Positions 8,668 through 16,481 of a stretch of 16,481 bases of DNA are shown here, piece after piece. The translations under genes and the position numbers were made by a program. Below the pieces are notes generated by a model, which ran no database searches, was not told the origin of the DNA, and saw only the letters and a list, made by a program, of their open reading frames with translations. Every line of letters starts with the position of its first letter. Position 1 is the stretch's first letter. Source of the DNA: CAZVAP01 sp964625125 (GTDB lineage Bacteria > Patescibacteriota > Gracilibacteria > Absconditabacterales > Absconditicoccaceae); contig CAZVAP010000015.1 in the NCBI GenBank assembly GCA_964625125.1, positions 1 through 16,481 of the forward strand, in the 5' to 3' direction.

Positions 8668-10851
8668 ATGAAATTTAATTTAAATCAATTGAAGGCTTAT
8701 CTTAATAAAGATAAATTATCTCAATTTGTTGATTGATTAAAAGCTAAATTAAATAAGGATACATTAAATGAGATTGTGCAGAAAATTAAGGATGCTAAAA
8801 AAGAAGATATAATAATGTTTTATTATAAAAATAAAAATAAGATTTATAAATGATTGTTTTTAAGTATTTTACCGGTATTAGTTATAGCTATAGTTTTTTT
8901 GTCGTATAAAACTTTTAAAGTTTATCAGACTCTTCAAAAAAATGTAAATAACTTATCTATTGTTAGTAATGATAAAATAAAAAATTATATAAGATCTAAT
9001 TCTATTAGAGTTCCAAGTGGTATAATTAATACAGCTTATATTTTAGAATATTGAAATTATAATAAGCAAAGATATCAAAGATTTTATAAAAAAACTTTAG
9101 CATATTTAGTTGATATTATATCCAATAAGCCTGGTAAAATAGATGTTTTATATTCAGAACTTAATCTAAAAGGCTCTCCGATTTCATTAAAGGAAGAAAT
9201 TAAAGATATAAAAGAATTTATTAATAGATCTTCATTAAATAAATTACAGCTATTATTTGATAATAGTTATATAATTAGAAAGTATATTTCATCTTTTCCT
9301 AATGTATCACCTACTTTAATTAAAACTTATGTTAAAAATTATAAAGAAGCTAAGTTGTTGTCTAATATTTTTAAGAATTTATATATTTATGAAATTCCTT
9401 CTATATATAGATTTGTTTATACTCAGGAAAGTATTTATAAAACTAAATATTTAAATAATGTAGCTCCTTATAATAACTTTTTAACTTATATTTTTCTTCC
9501 ATCCTTTGATATTTGGATAGATAAGTTTTCTAAGGTTGTAGATCCTAATATATTTTGAAAAAGTTATTTAAAAAAAGCTGATTATATTGATTTAAATATA
9601 ATAAGATATTGGGGTAACTTTTTTACTTATTCATATAAATGAAAGTTATATCAAGGAGAAAAAAATACTATAGATTCTATAAAATTAGGAAAAATTGATT
9701 TGCTTGATAATAACTTGGCTAAATTAGGACTTAATATTAGTTTCTTACTTAATTCAGATAAATCTTTTTATTGATTAATTTCTAAATTAACACTTACTTC
9801 AAATGAAAAAAATATTATGTTGTTAAATGAATTTACATTTGATTTATGGAATAATATTAAATCTTATATTTCTAGGGTACTTCCTAAGGATTTTGAGAAT
9901 AATCAACCATTAGGAAAAAGATGGATAGTTTATCAATATTATAAGTGTGTAAAAGAGAATTCGTTAAGTTGTCTAAAATTATTTGGTTGTAAAACTAATT
10001 TTTGTAAAGCTTCAGATATTTCTTCTGCTGTAGCAAATTTAGAAAAAATTAGAAAAAATATAGATGTGAAGAACTTATATAAAAACTTGTATAAGCTGTT
10101 ATCAAATAATGAAAATTATGATTTTAAAAATTCTTCTTTTGCAAAATTTATTAAAAAAGAATACTATAAAATTAATGATATAAATGTTTTAATTTGAGCT
10201 AGGTTATATGATTGTATTAAAGATAATTGATATTGTTGAGATCTTTTTGATAAGAATTATTCTCAAATTAGAAATGCTATTAAGGAGTTTGCCGGTTGTA
10301 ATAAAAATGATAAGCTAGAAAATAACTTAGATTGTAAGTATAAATTTATTACAAAATTTGATACAAATTATTTTGTGTGATATACTTTAGTTGATAAACT
10401 TGGTGAAATTAATTATTCATTGATTGATAGATTAAAAGATGTTTATAATAATATTCCTGCAGTATTGCAATTAGGAAAATTTGCTTTTACAAAGCCTAGA
10501 GAAACTGATGTGTTAGCTTCTTATAAAGCTAATGTTTGATTAAATATTTTCTATAAATATATAACTTCAGATGAGTATAATAAAATTTTATCTTATATTT
10601 GAAAAACTCATTGTAAGTTAGTAACTAGCAATTCTTCATTTGATTTAGGAAAAGCTTATGCATATATTTCTAACAGATATCAAAAGCTTTCTCAAACTTC
10701 TACTGATGCTTCAAGTTTGTATGATTTAAGAAGATTACAAAATTTGATTTCTGAATTCCAAAAACAATTTAATAAAGCTCCTTTATTGGATAGGTTATTA
10801 TTAAATTTAGAAGTTTATAGAATTTTCAAAAATAGAGGTTATTGTAATTAA
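8668..10851 (+). CDS. unrecognised large membrane-anchored cysteine-rich protein, second gene of the pilus-type operon
   Basis: The 727-residue protein has about 60 charged N-terminal residues with two similar segments (LNKDKLSQF and LNKDTLNEI), then one membrane helix at about 62-80, then about 645 residues predicted to lie outside the cytoplasm. All ten cysteines fall in the distal part: 427, 435, 441, 446, 516, 523, 544, 556, 649 and the penultimate residue 726. An even number of exported cysteines suggests disulfides, but I see no zinc or haem motif. The protein is rich in Tyr, Asn, Lys and Leu with long helical stretches. I do not recognise a family. ATG 8668 is chosen because it keeps the charged segment; a GTG precedes it directly in frame. 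It ends 20 nt before the ATPase gene. About 12 glycines are TGA. A structural or assembly role in a pilus-like machine is inferred from context only. Confidence 0.88.
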
Positions 10852-10871
10852 TTTAAAATTAAAAAATAAAA

Positions 10872-12194
10872 ATGATAAATAAAAAAAGTGCCTGGTATGA
10901 AAAGTTACAAGAAGCTATATTAGATGTTGATATTGAAGCATTATTTAAGTTATTATTGACTATTGCAGTTGAAGAGTGAGCTTCAGATATTCATATTGAG
11001 GCTTATTCAACTTATTGTAGAATAAGATTAAGAATTGATGGTAAATTAGAAGAATTAATCCAATATCCAACAAATATTCATGAAACTATTATTGCAAAGT
11101 TCAAAATTGAGTCTTGACAAATGAGGTCTGATGAAAAAAGACTTCCTCAAGATGCTAGAGTTTCTACTTCTACCTTAACAGGTAAAGAAATAGACTTGAG
11201 AGCAAATACTTTGCCTACAGTTTTTGGAGAAAAACTTGTTTTAAGAATTGTTGATAAATCTAAAAAAATACCACCATTAGAAGTGCTAGGTATTGAATGA
11301 AATAATGATTTAATTTTAAAAAGAAATTTGCAATATCCAAACTGAATTATTCTTACTACATGACCTACAGGTTCTTGAAAATCTACAACTTTGTATTCTG
11401 CATTGAGTATTTTAAATAAAGAAGATATTAATATTACTACTTATGAGGATCCAGTTGAAAATAAAATGGATTGATTAAATCAATCTCAAGTAAGAGCAGA
11501 TATTGGTTATACTTTTGCTTCTGGTTTAAGAGCTGCTTTAAGACAAGATCCTGATGTAATTATGGTGTGAGAAATTAGAGATGAGGAAACATTGGAAACT
11601 GCCATGGAAGCTGCGATGACCTGACACTTAGTATTTTCTACCATCCATACAAATTCTGCAGCTGAGACTATTACAAGAGTTTATAATATGGGTGCTCAAC
11701 CATATATGGTTGCTGGTACTTTCAATTTGGTGATGGCTCAAAGACTTGGTAGAAAGGTTTGTGAGCATTGTAAAGTAAAATATAATCTTAAAAAGGATAA
11801 TCCTCAAATGTATGCACAAATTATGGAAGTTTTAAAAAATATGAATCCTGAACATATTAAAAGAGAAATAAAATTAAGGAAAATACCTTTAGAAAGATGG
11901 AATGAGTTTACAAAAGAATGAATTATATATATTGGTTCTGGTAAGGATCCAAATACAGGTGATATTTGTCCTGTTTGTTGAGGTTCTGGTGAAAAGTGAA
12001 GAGTTTGATTATATGAGTTTATGGAATATGATGATAATTTAAAGCAACAAATTTTAGATGGTAAATCTGCATTAGAAATTGAAAAATATGCTCTTGATAA
12101 TTGAATGATTAATCTTGAAAGAGATTGAGTATTTAAAATGATAAAGTGATTGATTTCTCCAAATGAATTATATAGATTGGTAAAACATAAGTAG
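10872..12194 (+). CDS. pilB: PilB/GspE-type assembly ATPase without the usual N-terminal domain
   Basis: A hexameric cytoplasmic secretion ATPase that powers pilin polymerisation in type IV pilus and type II secretion systems. The 440-residue product shows: ASDIHIE (37-43) in the N2 domain; Walker A GPTGSGKST (164-172); the Asp-box region RQDPD; Walker B VIMVGEIRD with E234; the His-box STIHTNSA; MAQRLGRKVC; and a tetracysteine zinc site C297-x2-C300 and C366-x2-C369, here 65 residues apart and seemingly expanded. The N1 domain (about 100-150 residues) of full-length PilB/GspE is absent. Two of the three Walker A glycines are TGA. PilT-type retraction ATPases lack the tetracysteine site, so PilB/GspE is favoured. 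Last gene of the operon: its TAG stop lies within the 5' arm of the terminator hairpin. Confidence 0.93.
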
Positions 12195-12218
12195 CTTGAA
12201 AAATAGCTACTTTTTTTT
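12189..12218 (+). terminator. intrinsic terminator of the pilus-type operon
   Basis: AAGTAGCT (12189-12196) pairs with AGCTACTT (12205-12212) around an eight-base loop, with T's at 12211-12218. The TAG stop of the ATPase gene (12192-12194) is inside the stem, so a ribosome finishing translation would cover the 5' arm. Confidence 0.85.
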
Positions 12219-12254
12219 AATTTTAGCAAGCTTTATTTTTCTTTTTCCTTAAAA

Positions 12255-13307
12255 ATGCAACTTGATACTTACAAGTTAAAATATTTTTTATTTAAACACA
12301 AAGTTCAGGATTTTATAGTTGAGGAAAAATTAGATTATACTCCAGAAGGAAAAGGTCATGTTTTTTATGTTATGTTTGAGAAAAAATTTTTAAATACATT
12401 TGATATAATTGATTTTTTAAGTAAACAACTTAATCTTCAAAGAAAACATTTTTGAATTTGATGATTAAAGGATAAATTTTGAATTACAAGACAACGAATT
12501 AGTATTTATAAAAGAACTTTAAATTCTAGAGGAGGAGTGAAAAAATTTTTAGATATTTTGTGAAAAAAGGCTAAAATTTTAAAAATTAGTTGGTGAGATA
12601 GACTTCTAAAAGTTTGAGAAAATAGTTGAAATTTGTTTTTTATTAGATTAAGACCTTTATTTTGAAAGGATAATTTTGTTAAAATAAAAAAAATTTTACC
12701 ATATGTAATTGAAGAAATTAAACAAAATTGAGTTCCAAATTATTTTTGAATTCAGAGATTTTGAAAAAAACTTTCAAATCCTGACATAGGTAAAAATCTA
12801 CTTTTATGAAAAATAAATATTAAAAACCCTGTTGAAGCTCAATTTAAAGTTCAGGCTTTATCAAGTTGGCTTTTCAATAGGTATTTAGATTTAAGGATTA
12901 AAAAGCAGCTTTTTAATAAGAATTTACATTGAGATATTTTATTTAATCAGGAAAGAAAAGTTTTTTCTATGAATAGTTCCTTAAATGAATTTTATCCAAC
13001 AGGTCCAGTGTATTGATTTAATTTAGTTGTTTGAGAAAAACAGCCATATTTTTTGGAATATGAAAATTTTAAAAATCATTGATTTACTTGGAAAGATTTA
13101 GAAAAGTTTAAAAAATTTGATGTTTATGGAATAAGAAGGCCTATAAAATTTTTTCCAAAAGATATTAGATTTAAATGGAAATGAAAGGATTTACTTATTA
13201 TGTTTGAATTGCCATCTGGTTCTTATGCTTCAATAGTAGTTAATTACTTAGATTATTTACTAAATAATTTTTTAAAATCTTCAGGAATTGGAGCTTCAAA
13301 GTTGTAA
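12255..13307 (+). CDS. truD: tRNA pseudouridine(13) synthase (TruD)
   Basis: TruD isomerises U13 in tRNA, in E. coli tRNA-Glu. The 350-residue product is typical in length. Visible motifs: DFIVEE near the N-terminus; the active site GIGGLKDK with D73 as the likely catalytic aspartate, followed by ITRQ; the diagnostic PNYFGIQRFG (161-170); and near the C-terminus FELPSGSYAS. More glycines are TGA than GGN here, including three of the four in GIGG and two in FGIQRFG. Start is ATG 12255, 36 nt after the preceding terminator, in a TTAAAA context. No convincing -35 is seen in this gap; TATTTT at 12234-12239 is a possible -10. The 3' end overlaps the opposite-strand RluC-like gene by 55 nt. Confidence 0.93.
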
Positions 13308-14215
13308 TTTTTATCTTTGTATTTAAATGAATATTTCCAACTATGTAAAAGTTGTCTGGTTATTTGATAATATTTTTTTGCTAATCTATTTATTGTAGGG
13401 TCTCAATACATTAAATCTCAGATGATAGGCCATTTATTATGGGCTAGATGAACTCTTATTTGATGCATTCTTCAGGTTAATAATGTAATTTCAGCTAATG
13501 AAATATTTCCTAAAAATTCATCTTTTTTAGTTTTTAAAGTCTTAACTATACTTTCAGCATGTTGTCAGTCTTCTGATACAATTACTTTTGCTCTTCAAAA
13601 TTTTTTGTCAAAAATCTTCTCTAAAGGTAAGATTATATGCTTATTTTTTGTAATTCATTTGGTAATAGCTAAATATTTTTTTTCTGGAATGTGTTTTCTG
13701 ATAAGTTCATTTAAATATTTTAATGAATCATAATTTTTTCAGGCTATTAAAACTCAAGATGTGTCTTTATCCAATCTAAAACAAAAAGCAGGTTTAAAAG
13801 TAGATGATGTATTAATTCAAGTTTCTTTTACATATTTTTCTAGAAAACTATTCATTGTTAGATCTTCCATATGTTTGTTTCATTCATGCATAGCTACTCA
13901 AGCTGGTTTGTTAAATACAATGTAGTTTTCATCTTCAAAAATTATCATATTTTTAATTTGTTCTAAGGGAAAATTTGCTAATTTTCATTCTTTTGTTTGA
14001 TTAAGCTCATTTATTATTTCATCTGGTATGTTTATAACATCATTTTGTTGAAGTCTGTAATTATCTTTTTGTTTTTTATTGTTAACTTTAATAATTCATT
14101 TTCTTATAAAAGCATAAATTTGTCATAGCTTAATTGATGGATATTTCTTAAAAAATTTTCTTAAAAATCTATCAAATCTTTGTTCCTGTTCTAGCTCTGT
14201 TATTTTGTAATCCAT
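13253..14215 (-). CDS. rluC: RluA-family (RluC-like) pseudouridine synthase
   Basis: The 320-residue product has an N-terminal S4 RNA-binding domain (about 12-62, ending KGIIKVNNKKQKDNYRLQQND) and an RluA-family catalytic domain. That shows NKPAGVAMH (102-110); the active-site FRLDKDTSGVLIAG, with D149 as the catalytic aspartate; KKYLA; and TGRMHQIRVHLAHNKWPIIGD. In most members the catalytic motif is HRLD; here the His is Phe (F146). The S4 spacing and the AMHEG stretch resemble RluC, which modifies 23S rRNA uridines 955, 2504 and 2580 in E. coli, so the symbol is tentative and RluD or another RluA member is possible. About 14 glycines are TGA, including the one in DTSG. It is transcribed leftward towards truD, ending in TAA inside the truD coding region. 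TATAAC on the minus strand upstream is a possible -10. Confidence 0.9.
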
Positions 14216-14277
14216 TTTTTTTGATAATTTTGTAAATGTCTAAGTTATAATTAAAATTACACTTAACTCTATATTTT

Positions 14278-14305
14278 TTGACCTATTTTTAAAAAAAATT
14301 ATAAT
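14278..14305 (+). promoter_or_regulatory. predicted promoter for the large gene at 14346
   Basis: TTGACC (14278-14283) and a perfect TATAAT (14300-14305) are separated by 16 nt in the 130-nt divergent gap between the RluC-like gene and the large gene. The leader would be about 34 nt, A-rich and with no Shine-Dalgarno sequence. A second -10-like TATAAA lies just downstream. Confidence 0.6.
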
Positions 14306-14345
14306 TTTGATATAAAAGTTTATTTATTCCAAAATAAAAATAAAA

Positions 14346-16481
14346 ATGTCAAACACTAAAGAACAAAAAAATATTATACCTCAACAAAATTCTAATGAAG
14401 TAATTAATAATTCTAATGAAGTAATTAAAAGTACTCAAAAAGAAATTAAAAATTATAAAAAGTCTGTTATTAATAATGTAGATTTGCCTTCTCAAGGTTT
14501 AGAGAAATTAGAAAAATTGTATAACAATCCTGATTTCCCTAAAGATATTATTTTAGATTTGATAAAGGAAAAATTAGCACAAGCAAGTTTTCAAGACCAA
14601 ATTAAATTTATTAACAGAAATAAGGGAAAACCAAATGATTTGTTTTATTATTGATTGGTGGAAATACTAAAACATCTTAAAGGGCAAAATGAAGCTAAGG
14701 AATTTTCTCAAGTAGCTTGAGCAGATAATATTAGAAAAGCTATAGCAGATTATATTAAAATTGATGAAGACTTTGTAAATAAGTATGTAGAAGTTTATAC
14801 TGATGATACTATTAAAATTACTCAATGTAATGGTTTTGATAAAGATGTTTGTAAAAAAACTTATGCATTTGTAAAAGCTTTGGCTCCAAAAAGTTGAATT
14901 GGGGATCTTAATGCTATTTTTGGTGTTGTTGCTAAAGCTTGGTGAAAAGATTTAAAAAACTTTACTGAGGTAATTGATAATTCTTTACAAACTTATTATA
15001 ATGTAGAAAAAGGTTTAGAAGGTGAGTATAAGCTGGTTTTTAAAAAACGTTGATTAATATGATTAGTAAAAAGGTTTAATGAAGACTTAACCAATGGATT
15101 ATGATGAAATGATGTTTTTAAGAATTGAATAGTTATACTTGAAGCTATTGCTGGTTTAGCAATTGTGTGGAAAATTATTTCATCTGCATTTAAAAAACTT
15201 GGGTGGAAAAGTTTGTTATGAATATTTTTTGGTGGGACATTACTTATGAATACTAAATATGGTGATACTATAATAGATTTTTTTGACAAGCTTTTGTATG
15301 GAGGTTTTGAATTAGATAAATCTACAAAAGAAGGTGTTAAAAAAGCAAATGAAAATAAAGAAATAAAAAATCAATTATGATACTTAGTTTTTGTAAATAC
15401 AATTTTATGAGATAAAACACCTTCGCAAATCAGAAAATATTGTAAATTTAAGGATTGAAAATTAGTTGGTTTTGATGTTGAAAAATTATTGAAAGATATA
15501 CCTGATGATGACTGGACTAAAGAGTTAATTAAAAAATTAGGTATTAAAATGACAGAAAAAGCTTTGGTAGATGGTTTAACACAATTAGGTTTAAGTAGTG
15601 ACACAGATTTTAATAACAAGAAAATTACTATTGGTAAGCTTTATAAAGAATATTTGAAAAATATAAAAAATAATCTACAGCAGTGACAAACTAATGTGAG
15701 CCTAAAATCTGGAGCTTCAGTAGTTGCTGGTTGAAGTTCTTTAAGTAAGTGAGGAAGTGGAACTTCAACTAGTTCTTGATCTAAAAATTCATTAACTAAT
15801 GTTTCTAGTAATATAGATTCTTCTCCTGATAAATCAGTTTTTGCTAGAACTGTAATGTATTATAAAGAGGGTCGTCACTACCTAGTATGAAAAGATGGTC
15901 TGGCAAAACCAATAACAATGCTATATTTAGCTCCTGAATATAAGGAAAAACTAAAAGCTTATAAAGAAATTATGGAGAAAATAGATTTATTGACATTTTT
16001 AATGGGTGCTGTAGAGAAAAAATATCCTAAAACTAAAGAATGAATCGAAAAAGCACAAAAACAATTATCACAATTAATTACAGATCTTATTAGCTGAAAA
16101 ATTAAAAAAGAAGATTTTGATAAAAAATTTGATGAAATTTTGAACCTTGCTTTTGGACCAGGAACATTGGGTTATGAAATAAGAGATTTGTTTAAAAATA
16201 AAAAATGAGAAGATTTAAAAGTAGCAGTTTATAATTATGTAGATGATGAGCTTTGATATTATGATTTAGTAGCTAATAAGATAGTTCAAGAAAATTTTTC
16301 TCAAACTAATGTAAACTCAAAAACTTTAAATGCTCTTTACGATGCTATAACAGGATCTTATTATTCTAATGTTAGAGATATTATAGAAAAAGATAAGAAT
16401 TTGCTTTCAATTCTTAAAGCAGATGGAAAAACAGTGGATGATTTTATTAAAGATTTAAATAAAATAAGGCAAGAATTAGAT
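14346..16481 (+). CDS. unrecognised large membrane protein with Ser/Gly-rich linker (3' truncated)
   Basis: The frame is open for 712 codons to the window edge with no TAA or TAG; 22 or so TGA codons read as glycine. The N-terminal ~25 residues are polar, with a tandem heptapeptide (NSNEVIN/NSNEVIK). Residues about 30-255 are mixed and mostly helical. Two hydrophobic segments at about 260-276 and 286-301 could span the membrane as a hairpin. After another charged region comes a low-complexity linker (about 455-497) dominated by Ser, Gly, Thr and Asn, then a charged, helical domain that continues past the window. No signal peptide is seen, and only three cysteines are visible. I recognise no family. 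A modular envelope or surface-associated protein is a guess from the layout. The promoter just upstream indicates separate transcription. Confidence 0.85.
14388..14429 (+). repeat. 21-nt tandem duplication at the start of the large gene
   Basis: Two adjacent 21-nt units (14388-14408 and 14409-14429) differ only at the last base and encode NSNEVIN and NSNEVIK. Being in frame and a multiple of three, the duplication keeps the gene open. The near identity at DNA level, including synonymous positions, points to a recent slippage or duplication event. Confidence 0.85.

Noticed and set aside
11628..12229. Minus-strand ORFs at 11628-11819 and 11804-12229
   Set aside because: They are shadows of the PilB coding region, which carries clear catalytic and zinc motifs through this stretch.
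14996..15619. Minus-strand ORFs at 14996-15289 and 15371-15619
   Set aside because: They oppose a continuous 712-codon frame that has its own promoter and codon use like its neighbours; nothing recognisable is encoded on the minus strand.
1..16481. tRNA, rRNA, CRISPR array, insertion sequence or replication origin
   Set aside because: No cloverleaf-like GC-rich segment, spaced repeats, transposase motifs, terminal inverted repeats or clusters of DnaA boxes were seen; the gaps between genes are all under 135 nt.

Overview
The window is very AT-rich and reads cleanly only if TGA is translated as glycine (genetic code 25). By hand count roughly 140-150 in-frame TGA codons fall inside about a dozen genes. 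Many sit at invariant glycines: the HIGH motif of valyl-tRNA synthetase (cat-att-tga-cat), two of the three Walker A glycines of a PilB-type ATPase, and the glycine of the pseudouridine synthase RLDKDTSG motif. TGG is still used where tryptophan is expected, and all eleven visible gene ends are TAA (9) or TAG (2). This code is known from the candidate phyla Absconditabacteria (SR1) and Gracilibacteria of the Patescibacteria/CPR, so the source is very probably one of these. I cannot say which from this window.

Layout. 3-269 (+): C-terminal end of an unrecognised protein. 266-1465 (-): MurL, the UDP-MurNAc-L-Ala-L-Glu epimerase, whose stop overlaps the preceding gene. 1528-4144 (+): a tight run of a short hotdog-fold thioesterase, a CorA-type metal transporter and the S12 methylthiotransferase RimO. 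4211-7261 (+): valyl-tRNA synthetase with its own promoter, a terminator and a large insertion. 7299-12218 (+): a clean transcription unit (promoter, three genes, terminator) encoding two unrecognised membrane-anchored proteins, the second rich in cysteine, and a PilB/GspE-type ATPase. 12255-13307 (+) TruD and 13253-14215 (-) an RluC-like pseudouridine synthase are convergent and overlap by 55 nt. 14346-16481 (+): a large unrecognised membrane protein, with its own promoter, that runs off the window.

Functionally the window mixes translation and RNA modification (RimO, ValS, TruD, RluC-like), peptidoglycan precursor synthesis (MurL), divalent metal transport (CorA) and a surface assembly system of type IV pilus type (7360-12194). 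The last is the best candidate for undescribed biology: the ATPase is recognisable, but the two proteins encoded with it are not, and they may be lineage-specific pilus or secretion components. No start codon in the window is preceded by a recognisable Shine-Dalgarno sequence; starts lie instead in A-rich stretches. No tRNA, rRNA, CRISPR array, insertion sequence or origin was seen, and no stretch above 300 bases lacks a gene.
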